In this document: positions 9,101-16,516 of the stretch, piece by piece
Layout: every line of letters begins with the position of its first letter
Numbering within the stretch: position 1 is the stretch's first letter
Assembly: GCA_963665395.2 (NCBI GenBank)
Contig: OY762251.1
Location: 1,240,001-1,304,000, forward strand
DNA length: 64,000 bases
From: Bin87 sp963665395
GTDB taxonomy: Bacteria > Chloroflexota > Dehalococcoidia > Lucifugimonadales > UBA3495
Direction of reading: 5' to 3'
Translations under genes and position numbers: made by a program
The notes under the pieces: generated by a model
Database searches by the model: none
What the model saw: only the letters and a program-made list of their open reading frames with translations
What the model was told of the DNA's origin: nothing

Positions 9101-9166
9101 CAGCAGGCCCAGCCCGGTCAGCGCGCTCGTCAACAGCGCACCGTGTCGCATCAAATTCCGTTTCAT
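6125..9166 (-). CDS. Secreted multidomain surface protein (FN3 repeats plus propeller-like LWSDGxTMWV repeats)
   Basis: A 1013-residue protein starting at the ATG at 9166, preceded by GGAAGGAGAGTG; a longer frame to 9244 is less likely. A basic signal peptide with hydrophobic core GLGLLAVVALIFAPSLALG is followed by APDAPTGLAAT, a typical fibronectin type III opening. At least three FN3-like domains follow to about residue 430, then a beta-rich region (about 450-640) like a choice-of-anchor/extracellular jelly roll. Five repeats of (L/I/M)WSDG-x-T-(M/L)-(W/Y)V spaced 45-50 residues (about 700-915) suggest a beta-propeller. Two copies of a WWYQRT-x-P-x-GD-x-TC module flank the propeller. There is no LPXTG or clear membrane anchor. 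Role inferred: adhesion or binding at the cell surface. Confidence 0.75.
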   Translation of the reverse strand: MKRNLMRHGALLTSALTGLGLLAVVALIFAPSLALGQGSAPDAPTGLAATAGDGEITLSWNDPGDSSITRYEYNVNHNATSTGNLSGWSDWTAIPDSGPSTTSHTFAGLANGREYRYHLRAVNANGPSVGAPASGPPWFAAATPRAAATITVTAITATTATVAIANHSGAWRYRVAVQNGSDGATAYNGDGDGGICVGPVSGSQTTITGLEPNSQYTVSAYAKADGCDGGAAAQGQFTTAQGSPPAAPGSVTLTRTGEGFRGKGTLTADWPAVTGATKYHINYTADKGRTWTPVAAEHTTNSITFDIWNGYTYYVRVSAGNANGWSGWTSSAESAPIPAPLPPHILPGPESVTVTRRDGTVIATWPAVDGALKYQIEYSDDLRGFNYYLVSDKHTSTRISFDADNSKPYTVAVRAGKSDNYYSFGPRTYSARAEPFRPRPLTASNLDLAPERGAETGQYFANNHASATAFTTGGVASGYNLHSVALDIYALAGAPTGFTAAIHAADGDGNPAASATYTLSGDAPAAAGRHTFTCANVCRLSADTTYFLVVSATGASAGANYYDLDVTGSADQTVAGNGAGWSIADGMQRKTNNGGWSSHQVGRAAAAIQFNVSATVAAGLAASGVTATTTTLTLSNYDHAWWYQRTSPTGDDTCHSVAAGTDNDALTGLAGVYTYKAYDVPGCDSADEIASVSFTTRGTHDSSKDFHTYSSQFGIWSDGATMYVQTYVGFPINEAGIGAFDLATKSRDDSKDFPLHADNHPATGLWSDGTTMWVGKYLGGDKLYAYNVAMKGRDASKDFSLHADNDDASGLWSDGTTLWVADFTDRKLYAYNLSDASRVPSEDFNTLSDAGNHAPYGMWSDGVTMWVPDFSDGKVYAYKRSDKSHDAAKDYELATVNEEPVGLWSDGVTMYVADRDDSKIYAYYSMDSGAKLSAHYVKATTAMLYVGGHLDTWWYQRTAPSGDATCQSVAAGTKSASLSSLTASTTYTYKAYDKANCNSADELATATFSTPSS

Positions 9167-9248
9167 CACTCTCCTTCCCGGCCTTTCCGTTTTTGCGCGG
9201 GATATGGTACATAACCGCACGGGCCTATTCAATCTGCTATTCATCGTA

Positions 9249-9360
9249 GGTAGCGTTGTAATTTAGGCGGTTTCCCTTCGTAGGGGCGAATAATTATTCG
9301 CCCCTACACGCACGGGCAACTGATTTTGCCAAATTAAACCACCTAAAACGGAACGCTACC
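9249..9360. repeat. 112-bp MITE, 25-bp inverted ends (copy 1)
   Basis: Ends GGTAGCGTTGTAATTTAGGC.. (9249-9273) and ..ACCTAAAACGGAACGCTACC (9336-9360) match at 21 of 25 positions when inverted. The centre holds a perfect 28-bp palindrome, GTAGGGGCGAATAATT and its complement (9280-9307). A second copy with different central sequence is at 54594-54737. Confidence 0.7.
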
Positions 9361-9374
9361 TTGGGGAGATTTTC

Positions 9375-10196
9375 ATGAGCGCAATCGAAACCTGGGGCGA
9401 AATGGTCCGGGTGGAACATGAGCAATCGGACCGGATGCGTGGCGTCCGGCCCGCCGATACCTGGAGCGGGTTTGCCTCGCAGTTCAAGGCCGACCCACAC
9501 CGCGCGGACGATGCGGTGGTCGAAGAACTGCGTTCCCGGATGCGGCCGGGCGAAACCCTGCTGGACGTGGGCGCCGGCGGCGGCCGGCTGGCCCTGCCCC
9601 TGGCGCTGACCTGCGAAACGGTCACGGCGGTGGAGCCGTCCCCCAGCATGGGCGCCGTGCTGCGGGAAACCGCCCAGGAATACGGCATCGAAAACGTGTC
9701 CATTGTCGAGTCCGGCTGGCTGGAGGCGTCGGTCGAACCCGCCGACGTGGCGCTGTGCAGCCACGTGGTCTATGTCATAGCGGACATCGGAGCCTTCGTC
9801 CGCAAGCTGGACCGCCACGCCCGGCGCCTGGTCCTGGCCGTCGTGTTCCGGTCGTCGCCGCTCTCCTACGTCTATGGGTTGTGGGAGCAGGTCCACGGCG
9901 AAAAACGCCACCCGTTGCCCGCCCTGCCGCAGTTTCTCCCGGTCCTCGACGAGTTGGGCATCAGCCCCGAGGTAACCGAGCTGGCCGAGCAACCGCGCCG
10001 GGAGTTCGACAGCTACGAACAGGCCCGCGAGACCATCGCCCGCCAGCTCTACGTTGCCCCCGGAACCGCGGCCATGGCCCGCCTGGAGCCGGCGCTGGAA
10101 AGCGCGTTGCAGGATGCCGGCGGCGTCTGGCGCGTCCAGGGAACGCAGCCCCCGCGTCCCTGCCTCGTGGCCTGGGAAACCGGCGGACGTTACTAA
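9375..10196 (+). CDS. Class I SAM-dependent methyltransferase
   Basis: A 273-residue protein with SAM motif I LLDVGAGGGRLALPL (about 62-76), an acidic post-motif residue in VTAVEPSPSMG, and a motif-IV-like LCSHVVYVIAD. The substrate-binding C-terminal part (WEQVHGEKRHPLPALPQFLP) is not diagnostic. GGGGAG lies 8 nt before the ATG, directly after the MITE at 9249-9360, which may carry the promoter. It stands alone between the divergent surface-protein gene and a hydrolase. A small-molecule methyltransferase is most likely; the substrate is unknown. Confidence 0.82.
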   Translation: MSAIETWGEMVRVEHEQSDRMRGVRPADTWSGFASQFKADPHRADDAVVEELRSRMRPGETLLDVGAGGGRLALPLALTCETVTAVEPSPSMGAVLRETAQEYGIENVSIVESGWLEASVEPADVALCSHVVYVIADIGAFVRKLDRHARRLVLAVVFRSSPLSYVYGLWEQVHGEKRHPLPALPQFLPVLDELGISPEVTELAEQPRREFDSYEQARETIARQLYVAPGTAAMARLEPALESALQDAGGVWRVQGTQPPRPCLVAWETGGRY

Positions 10197-10315
10197 TCCG
10201 GTACATCCTATCCATCCGGTGAATCCTGCTTCTGACCTTCCATCACCGTGTTATCATTGCCCCGGAGCGAGAGCCCGGGCTCCGCTGTTTTCACTAACCA
10301 AGGAGGATACGGCAG

Positions 10316-11116
10316 ATGGCGACGGCCACCCAGGCATGGACTGAAGAAATCGTAGAGGTCGCGGGAACCACTTTGCGGCTGGTCAAGGGCGGCAGCGGCG
10401 CCCCACTGCTGCTGCTCCATGATGAGTTCGGGCACCAGGTCCAACTCCGCTACCACGACGCCCTGGCTGCGGATTACACCGTTCACATCCCCACCCATCC
10501 CGGCTTCAGCGAAACCGGGCGGCTGGACTGGATTATGAACATGAGAGACCTGGCCGGCTGGTATCTGGAGGCCCTGGACGACCTCGCGTTGGGGCCGGTC
10601 AACGTCATGGGATTCTCCCTGGGCGGCTGGCTCGCCGCCGAGATGGCCGCCATGTCCCCCGACCAGTTCAACAAGGTAGTGCTGGTCGCCCCGGCCGGCA
10701 TCCGGCCTCCCACCGGCGAGATTTTCGATTTGTTCCTGGTGGTGGCCCAGGACTACCTCGCCACCAGCGTGCTCGATCCCGACAACACCCCCGAGTTCCG
10801 CGACATCTGCCCCGAGGAACCTTCCGCCGAACTGGCCGAAGCCTGGGCCGTGGCCCGGGAGGAAGCCTGCCGCCTCAGCTGGCGCCCCTATATGCACTAC
10901 CTGGGCCTGCCCAACCTGGTCCACCGGCTCAAGCGCGTGCCCACCCAGATCATCTGGGGCCGGGAGGACAACATCGTTCCCGTCTCGGCCGGGCAGGCGT
11001 ACCACGACGCCATCCCCGGCTCCCAACTGCATGTCCTGGACGGCTGCGGCCACCGCCCGGAGATCGAAAAGACCGACGAATTCGTCAGCCTGGTCAAAGG
11101 TTTCCTGGCTTCGTAA
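10316..11116 (+). CDS. Alpha/beta-fold hydrolase
   Basis: A 266-residue protein. Oxyanion segment LLLLHDEFGH (31-40), elbow GFSLGG with nucleophile Ser101, acid Asp218 in GREDNIVP, and His246 in GCGHRPEIEK. A cap of roughly 70 residues lies between 135 and 205. AAGGAGG precedes the ATG. This family includes esterases, epoxide hydrolases and meta-cleavage hydrolases; the substrate is undetermined. Its stop codon TAA forms the first bases of the inverted-repeat element at 11114-11233. Confidence 0.87.
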   Translation: MATATQAWTEEIVEVAGTTLRLVKGGSGAPLLLLHDEFGHQVQLRYHDALAADYTVHIPTHPGFSETGRLDWIMNMRDLAGWYLEALDDLALGPVNVMGFSLGGWLAAEMAAMSPDQFNKVVLVAPAGIRPPTGEIFDLFLVVAQDYLATSVLDPDNTPEFRDICPEEPSAELAEAWAVAREEACRLSWRPYMHYLGLPNLVHRLKRVPTQIIWGREDNIVPVSAGQAYHDAIPGSQLHVLDGCGHRPEIEKTDEFVSLVKGFLAS

Positions 11117-11233
11117 GAGGGTATCTAAAAACCCCCTCTCCCCTGGTGGGAGAGGGCTGGGGTGAGGGGGAACGTTCCTCCACGCTTCTATTTGCCGCTC
11201 GCAATGCACGTTGGCTTTTTAGACACCCTCTTA
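11114..11233. repeat. 120-bp MITE-like element, TAAGAGGGTRTCTAAAAA ends
   Basis: Left end TAAGAGGGTATCTAAAAA (11114-11131) and right end TTTTTAGACACCCTCTTA (11216-11233) are inverted with one mismatch. The interior has a second hairpin (CCCTCTCCCCTGGTGGGAGAGGG) and the GCTCGCAATG phrase of the dispersed repeat. The left end overlaps the stop codon of the preceding gene and may act as its terminator. Confidence 0.6.
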
Positions 11234-11263
11234 TTAAGCCGAACTCTCAAAGGGCAACCGGCC

Positions 11264-12067
11264 ATGACGACCCCAAAAACCACCGCCGACGCCCGCGCCC
11301 TGGCCGTAGCCCGCGCCGTACACCGGATGGCCGCGCCCGAGCAGACCATCCTGTTCGGCTCCCGGGCCCGCGGCGACCACCGCCCCGATTCCGACATCGA
11401 CGTTCTGATTATCAAGGACCCTCCACCACCGGAGGAGTGGCTGGAAGCCCTGCGCGACCGGGCCACGACGCTGCAAAAAGCGGAGCTGCCGGAAGCGTCG
11501 GGCATCGACGTAATCTGCATGACGGCGCAGGAGTACGCCAGCCGTCGCCATCTCCGCAACAACCTCGCCAACTCCATCGCCAGGCAAGGAGCTCCAATCT
11601 TGCCCCAGGAACACACCGAATTACCCGAAGAGGCGATAGACTGGGACGACGTTGACGGGAAAATCAACGACGCCGTGAATGCGGCTAACGATCTGACCGC
11701 TGTGGCCCAGTCCGGAATCATCAGCGCTTTTTCGGACAAGCAACTCGGTCGCATCGCTCAGAATGCCCTGGAAAACGCCTACAAGGCGGTTCTCGGCGCC
11801 CACGGATTTGAATACCCAACCGGCGGACGCAGCGGCCACAACCTGCGCATCCTCACCGAACTCATCCGACAACACCGGATCATACCTCCCGAATCCCCTA
11901 TGCCGGGCGAGGAACACCGCTACCTCACCGAGTTCGGCGGCGCGGCGGTGTATAGCCACGAGCATCTACCCCTGGACAAGGCCAGCATCGCCCGTGACGT
12001 ACCCGAGGCCGTCGCCAGGCTGCGGGATATAGTCGCCGGCGCTTCCGACCATCGGCACGCGGATTAA
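11264..12067 (+). CDS. MNT-HEPN fusion protein 1
   Basis: A 267-residue fusion. The N-terminal minimal nucleotidyltransferase has ILFGSRARGDHRPDSDIDVL (GS at 32-33, SDID at 43-46) with the two acidic metal ligands intact. The C-terminal half (about 145-255) is a HEPN-type helical bundle with IAQNALENAYKAVL and GRSGHNLRILTELI. In known MNT/HEPN toxin-antitoxin pairs the two domains are separate proteins and the nucleotidyltransferase AMPylates and silences the HEPN RNase; here they are one chain. The ATG at 11264 is preferred over 11162, whose extension lies in the repeat at 11114-11233. It is followed 10 nt later by a paralogue, then a third HEPN-like gene. Confidence 0.8.
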   Translation: MTTPKTTADARALAVARAVHRMAAPEQTILFGSRARGDHRPDSDIDVLIIKDPPPPEEWLEALRDRATTLQKAELPEASGIDVICMTAQEYASRRHLRNNLANSIARQGAPILPQEHTELPEEAIDWDDVDGKINDAVNAANDLTAVAQSGIISAFSDKQLGRIAQNALENAYKAVLGAHGFEYPTGGRSGHNLRILTELIRQHRIIPPESPMPGEEHRYLTEFGGAAVYSHEHLPLDKASIARDVPEAVARLRDIVAGASDHRHAD

Positions 12068-12077
12068 CGGAAAGGCA

Positions 12078-12992
12078 ATGACTGCCGGTATCAACAACTC
12101 CGGGGAAGTCTCCCGGCCCGCGCGCCCGGACCCGCTGGCGTTGACCGTGGCCGACGCCGTGCAGCAGTCGGTCGCGCCGGCGCAGGTTATCCTCTTTGGC
12201 TCGCGCGCCAGAGGCGACAACCGGCCGAATTCCGACATTGACCTTATCGTCATTACCGACGACTCCAACACCGCCGGCCCGGAGATCAGAGCGAAGCTCG
12301 CCGCCCGCGAGTGTCTCCGGACGCTCCAACAGGATCTGGGCGTGGACGTAGTCGCCATGACCGCCGGCGCCTTCAGCCGGGCCCGCCAAGCCAGCCAACA
12401 CGTCGCCGGCCAGGCGAGCAACCAGGGAGTATGGATGAGCCGGCAAAATCCTGATTACCCCGCGCCGGAACCGGATAACTTCCCCGCCCACTGGCCCGAA
12501 ACGGTACGCCGTCTGCAAACCCTTGACGAATGGCTTTACCAGGTGAACGATATGCTGGAGCGGCAATCCGGCCCCCAAAGGATTTTGGGATTCGGCGCCC
12601 AGCAGGCCGTCGAAAACGCATTGAAAGCCTGGCTCTCCACCCACAACCTGCCCCGAAACTATGGACATGATTTGACGACGCTGTGGGATGAAATTAAAAG
12701 CCTGCCGGAAACCTCCGCCTCGGAAGCCCAAGGGGCCGTGGCCGCGGTGGATAGTCTCTTTGACCATATCAGATACGAAGACCCCGACCACCCCGGCCGG
12801 CAACTGGACTGGCTGAGCAAGTACGCTGTCGAATACCGTTACGCCGGAGTGTCGCACTACATGGATGCCACGGAACGCGCCGAGTTCAGAGCGCTGCTGA
12901 ACCAGGCCGCATCAGCGATAGCAGCGCTGATTCACCAACGGAGTGGAACTACCCCCGGAGACGTGTGGCCGGGAGGAGCAAAACCCTGGTAA
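12078..12992 (+). CDS. MNT-HEPN fusion protein 2
   Basis: A 304-residue paralogue of the gene just upstream. The nucleotidyltransferase signature ILFGSRARGDNRPNSDIDLI (about 38-57) is intact. The HEPN-like part begins near residue 140 and contains GFGAQQAVENALKAWLSTHN and LPRNYGHDLTTLWDEI, matching the substrate-binding HEPN layout with a GHDL motif. No R-x4-6-H RNase motif was found in this bundle. The 10-nt spacing from the upstream stop indicates an operon. Duplicate fusions with divergent sequence may form a hetero-complex; this is inference. Confidence 0.8.
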   Translation: MTAGINNSGEVSRPARPDPLALTVADAVQQSVAPAQVILFGSRARGDNRPNSDIDLIVITDDSNTAGPEIRAKLAARECLRTLQQDLGVDVVAMTAGAFSRARQASQHVAGQASNQGVWMSRQNPDYPAPEPDNFPAHWPETVRRLQTLDEWLYQVNDMLERQSGPQRILGFGAQQAVENALKAWLSTHNLPRNYGHDLTTLWDEIKSLPETSASEAQGAVAAVDSLFDHIRYEDPDHPGRQLDWLSKYAVEYRYAGVSHYMDATERAEFRALLNQAASAIAALIHQRSGTTPGDVWPGGAKPW

Positions 12993-13061
12993 CCGGGAAC
13001 GGCAAGCAACAAAAGCGGAATCAGTTGATGCCGCCAGACTACGCGCCGGAGGAACCTGTAA

Positions 13062-13448
13062 ATGACCACCATTTCAATTCAGGACCGCGTGGACGAGCTT
13101 TTTGCCGACGCCCACGAGGTCCACGCCCAAGCCATCGAAATGCTTGACCGGGGCGACATCCACGATGCAGCGGAGAAAGCCTGGTGCGCCACCAAGCGGG
13201 CCACCGACGCCCTCATCCTGGTTCGCACCGGCGAAGAGCCGGTGACCACCGCCCGCACCACCGACGAACTGGATGCCCTGGTGGACCGGGAGCCAGCCGC
13301 GCAAAGTCTGCTAGGCCGCTATTTCAGCCGCCAGGGACAACTTCACGGCGCCTGCTTCTACGACAAACGCTGCAACCCGCAGACCGGACGGCGCATCAGA
13401 GAAACCGCCCAGTACATCAGCGACGCCGAAGCTCTGGCGCGCCGATGA
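13062..13448 (+). CDS. Small HEPN/PaREP1-like protein with R-x4-H motif
   Basis: A 128-residue helical protein. An internal GDIHDAAEKAWCATKRATDAL block (31-51) is the HEPN/PaREP1 type helix, and RQGQLHGACFY contains Arg90 and His95 in the R-x4-H spacing typical of HEPN ribonucleases. The protein encoded at 46670-47056 has the same length and both residues at the same positions. Third gene of the 11264-13448 array, 69 nt after the second fusion. GGAGG lies about 9 nt before the ATG. It is plausibly the effector RNase controlled by the two nucleotidyltransferase fusions. Confidence 0.7.
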   Translation: MTTISIQDRVDELFADAHEVHAQAIEMLDRGDIHDAAEKAWCATKRATDALILVRTGEEPVTTARTTDELDALVDREPAAQSLLGRYFSRQGQLHGACFYDKRCNPQTGRRIRETAQYISDAEALARR

Positions 13449-13520
13449 CACATCTTCCGTTATGGTAAAATCCGCGCATAGCCGGAGCTGCCCGTACCCG
13501 TCTTCCAAGGAGATTCAATC

Positions 13521-14816
13521 ATGTTCATCGGATATTTCACGGAAAGGCCCTACCAGGACCCCAAGTCCGGGTACTTTGGCGCCACCGGCAAGTCCATCAT
13601 GGACCTCAACGTCAGCAACGACATCTACGATGCCGAGCTGGGCGCCAGCCTTTACAACCGCTACCTGGACGAAAAACTCTACGCCGAGGAGATGGGCTTC
13701 GACGGCCTGATGCTCAACGAGCACCACAGCACCCCCTTCTGCATGGGCGGCGCGATGAACGTTGAGGCGTCAATCCTCGCCCGCATCACCAACCGCGCCA
13801 AGATCGTCCTGCTGGGCAACATCCTCCCGCTCTGGGACGACCCCCTGTGGCTGGTGGAGCAGCTGTCCATGATCGACATGATCTCCCACGGTCGGCTGGT
13901 ATCCGGCTGGGTGCGCGGCACCGGCCGCGAGAGCGTGGCCCACAACATTGAACCCCACTACAACTGGGAGCGTTTCAAGGAAGCCCACGAGCTCATCGTC
14001 AAGGCGTGGACCACCCCCGGCCCCTTCCGCTGGGAGGGCAAGCACTTCCACTTCCGCCACGTCAACCCCTGGGTTCGCCCTTACCAGAAACCCCATCCGC
14101 CCATCTGGCTGCCCGGCGTGGTCTCCCGCGACTCCCTGATGTGGGCCGCCGAGCAGCGCATCCCCTACATCATGCTCGCCACCGAGATGGAACCCACCAA
14201 GCAGGCGTTCCAGATTTACCACGACACCGCCGCCGAGCTGGGCTACGAGTCCGGCCCCCAGAACATCGGCTACCTGTGGAAAGTCCACGTTGACGAAACC
14301 GAGGAACTGGCCGAGGAGACGGGCCGCAAGTACGTGCAGGGCCCCAGCAACCCCTTCCTGGCCGGCAACGAAGGCACCACCAACCAGGCCCTGCTCCACC
14401 TGCCCGGCCTGACCTCCCGCCGGCGCGTTCTGCCCACCACGTCGGTTGCCACCGCCGCCCGCGGCGGCAGCGCCGGCCCCGGCGGCGTCCTGTCTCGACC
14501 CTACGAGCAGCAGGTCGAGGACTACACCATCATCTCCGGCACGCCGGACTCCGTCATCCCCAAGATCCGCCACGTCCTGGAGACCATCCGCCCCGGCAGC
14601 ATCTTCTTCTGGGACGGCGACGGCGCCATGACCCACGACGACGCCATGCGCAGCCTGCGCCTCATGGGCCAGGAAGTCCTGCCCGCCGTCCGGGAAATGG
14701 CCAAGGAACTGGATCTGCCCGGCCCCTTCGAGGTCGATCCCGCCACCGGCAATCCCTACGTGGCCCAGACCAACGGCGCCGCCGCAGAGCCGGCGGAAGT
14801 TACGGCGGACGACTAG
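13521..14816 (+). CDS. LLM-class flavin-dependent oxidoreductase
   Basis: A 431-residue TIM-barrel protein of the bacterial luciferase/alkanesulfonate monooxygenase superfamily. Recognisable elements: GYFTERPY at the N-terminus, EHHSTPFCMG (the EHH motif near 67-76), ILPLWDDPLWLVEQLSMIDM, ISHGRLVSGWVRGTGRE, and PPIWLPGVVSRDS. Members use reduced FMN or F420 to oxygenate or dehydrogenate organic compounds. The protein is longer than the usual 330-370 residues, with an insertion near 275-315 rich in G, S and R. AAGGAGATTC precedes the ATG. Flavin monooxygenases of this class are strongly expanded in SAR202-like Chloroflexota, where they are proposed to attack recalcitrant organic matter. Confidence 0.88.
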   Translation: MFIGYFTERPYQDPKSGYFGATGKSIMDLNVSNDIYDAELGASLYNRYLDEKLYAEEMGFDGLMLNEHHSTPFCMGGAMNVEASILARITNRAKIVLLGNILPLWDDPLWLVEQLSMIDMISHGRLVSGWVRGTGRESVAHNIEPHYNWERFKEAHELIVKAWTTPGPFRWEGKHFHFRHVNPWVRPYQKPHPPIWLPGVVSRDSLMWAAEQRIPYIMLATEMEPTKQAFQIYHDTAAELGYESGPQNIGYLWKVHVDETEELAEETGRKYVQGPSNPFLAGNEGTTNQALLHLPGLTSRRRVLPTTSVATAARGGSAGPGGVLSRPYEQQVEDYTIISGTPDSVIPKIRHVLETIRPGSIFFWDGDGAMTHDDAMRSLRLMGQEVLPAVREMAKELDLPGPFEVDPATGNPYVAQTNGAAAEPAEVTADD

Positions 14817-14857
14817 GCCGGTCTCGACCATCTCGCGTATCCACTTTTGGGAAATCG

Positions 14858-14967
14858 TCAGAAGCAGGATTCCCAAGATTTGTGGGATTATCAGGATTGG
14901 GAGGATCGCTACGGTCGAACGACCTCGATCCAGATAATCCTATCAATCCGGTAAATCCTGCTTCTGA
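14858..14967. repeat. REP-like imperfect palindrome (TCAGAAGCAGGATT family)
   Basis: Begins TCAGAAGCAGGATTCCCAAG and ends ATCCTGCTTCTGA, with a CAGGATTGGGA/ATCC inner stem. Other full copies are at 16352-16460, 25824-25904 and 36416-36521, with half copies at about 10200-10235, 28830-28890 and 34145-34173. Probably transcribed as a long hairpin between genes. Confidence 0.7.
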
Positions 14968-14988
14968 CCTTACTCGGATGGTGCGCAG

Positions 14989-15801
14989 ATGCCCATACTG
15001 GACCTCAACGGCGACCGTTTCCACTACCACATCGACGACTTTTCCGACCCCTGGCGCTCATCGACGCCGGTATTGCTGCACCACGCCGCCGGGGGCAACC
15101 TGAACCGCTGGCGCGGTTGGGTGCCCACGCTGGCGCGCCACGCCCCGGTGGTGCGCTTCGATATGCGCGGACACGCCGGTACGCCACCGCCGGCGGATCT
15201 GCGGTTCGCGCTGCCGGAACTGGCCGCCGACATCGCCCGCGTAATGGACAGGCTGGACATCGACAAAGTCCACCTGGCAGGCGCGTCGGCCGGCGGCATC
15301 GTCAGCCTCCGTTTCGCCCACGACTTCCCCGACCGGCTGCGCAGCCTGACCCTGGTGGCGTCCACGCCCCGGCTGGCCCGCATGGGCGCCAGCATGGACA
15401 CCGCCGCGTGGGGGCACATCCTTGCCGAAGAAGGAACGCGGGCCTGGCTGCTGGCCGATTCCGACAAGCGCTTCGGCCCCAACGCCAGCCGCGAGGTGAT
15501 CGAATGGTACGCCGACGAAGGGGCCAAAACGCCGGCCCCGGTGGTGATGGCCCTGCAAGCCTGCCTGCTGGCGGAAGACCTGTCCCCCCTGCTGCCGGAC
15601 ATCGCCGTCCCAACCCTGATACTGGCCTCAGCCCAGGACGACATCACCCCGATGGAATCCCAAGAACTGATGGCCCAGCAAATGCCCAACGCCACGCTGG
15701 AAGTCATCGAAGGGGTGGGCCACAACATGAAAGTCGAGATTCCCGAAACCCTGGCGGGTAAAACGCTGGACTTCATTGCCGGCATCGATGAGCGGCAGTA
15801 G
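14989..15801 (+). CDS. Alpha/beta-fold hydrolase
   Basis: A 270-residue protein. HHAAGGNLNRWRGW oxyanion region (31-44), FDMRGHAGT (57-65), nucleophile elbow GASAGG with Ser100, acid Asp217/218 in AQDDITP, and His245 in GVGHNMKVE. It resembles 3-oxoadipate enol-lactonase-like hydrolases in length and layout, but no specific substrate can be assigned. A REP-like palindrome separates it from the flavin oxidoreductase. The next gene starts 7 nt after its stop, so the two are probably co-transcribed. Confidence 0.86.
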   Translation: MPILDLNGDRFHYHIDDFSDPWRSSTPVLLHHAAGGNLNRWRGWVPTLARHAPVVRFDMRGHAGTPPPADLRFALPELAADIARVMDRLDIDKVHLAGASAGGIVSLRFAHDFPDRLRSLTLVASTPRLARMGASMDTAAWGHILAEEGTRAWLLADSDKRFGPNASREVIEWYADEGAKTPAPVVMALQACLLAEDLSPLLPDIAVPTLILASAQDDITPMESQELMAQQMPNATLEVIEGVGHNMKVEIPETLAGKTLDFIAGIDERQ

Positions 15802-15808
15802 CAACGTT

Positions 15809-16348
15809 ATGAACGACCTGCAAACCATCGCCGAATTGGTCCGTGGTTACGTACACCGGGGCGAATTTGAATTGACCGAAGGCCAGACCACCCACTGGTA
15901 CATCGACGGCCGCGCCTTCCTGTTGTCGCCCCACGGCGCCGTCCTGGCCGGGCGGGGGCTTGCGAACCTGCTGGACAACGACGTGCGCTGCGTCGGCGGG
16001 CCGGTTACCGCCGCCATCTCGGTGGTGGCCGCCATCGTTCACCAGTCCCCCATACCGCGTTGCGGTTTCTACGTCCGCCCGGAACCCAAGGGCCACGGCC
16101 TGCTGAACCGGGTTGAGGGCAACCTGGAACGGGAGGTTGCCATCGTGGACGACACCTGCGCCACGGGCGGCTCCCTCATCAGGTGCATCGAGGCTGTAGA
16201 ACAAGCCGGCAGCGTGGTCAAGCAGGTCGTCGCCGTGTTCGACCGCGACTACGGCGGCGAGCGCATCCGGCAAATGGGCTACGATTACCGATACCTGCTC
16301 CGGGTCGTGGACGGAGAACCGCAGCTGCCGGATCTCGGCGTCGTATGA
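15809..16348 (+). CDS. Orotate phosphoribosyltransferase-like protein
   Basis: A 179-residue type I phosphoribosyltransferase. The PRPP-binding motif VAIVDDTCATGGSL is clear; YVRPEPKGHG corresponds to the flexible catalytic loop of OPRT (usually RKExKxHG), with the first lysine replaced by proline. THWYIDGRAFLLSPHG matches the OPRT N-terminal FxLxSG...YxDxR block in degraded form. A canonical PyrE is encoded at 33537-34124, so this copy is probably specialised (for example another base or a salvage role). ATG 15809 is preferred because it matches the family start; the frame also allows 15788. Neither has a strong ribosome-binding site. Confidence 0.75.
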   Translation: MNDLQTIAELVRGYVHRGEFELTEGQTTHWYIDGRAFLLSPHGAVLAGRGLANLLDNDVRCVGGPVTAAISVVAAIVHQSPIPRCGFYVRPEPKGHGLLNRVEGNLEREVAIVDDTCATGGSLIRCIEAVEQAGSVVKQVVAVFDRDYGGERIRQMGYDYRYLLRVVDGEPQLPDLGVV

Positions 16349-16351
16349 TTG

Positions 16352-16460
16352 TCAGAAGCAGGATTTACAGGATTTTGGGGATTTTCAGGATTGGAACCAT
16401 CCTACAGCGGAGAACACCAAATCCTGTAAATCATTAAAATCCGGCAAATCCTGCTTCTGA
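16352..16460. repeat. REP-like imperfect palindrome
   Basis: TCAGAAGCAGGATTTACAGG at the left and CCGGCAAATCCTGCTTCTGA at the right, separated by inner GGATTGG/CCAAATCC arms. Same family as 14858-14967. It fills most of the gap between the phosphoribosyltransferase and the binding lipoprotein. Confidence 0.7.
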
Positions 16461-16516
16461 CAATTTACGTAAGATGGTTTGATACTGGATTAGGCGTTTC
16501 GCCAGAGGTGGAAGTG

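Noticed and set aside
7046..9214. Long open frame on the plus strand opposite the surface-protein gene (and similar long frames opposite 13521-14816, 16517-18601 and 50303-52189)
   Set aside because: Antisense shadows in GC-rich DNA: low-complexity G/R/V/A-rich translations without motifs, while the opposite strand has clear domains and ribosome-binding sites.
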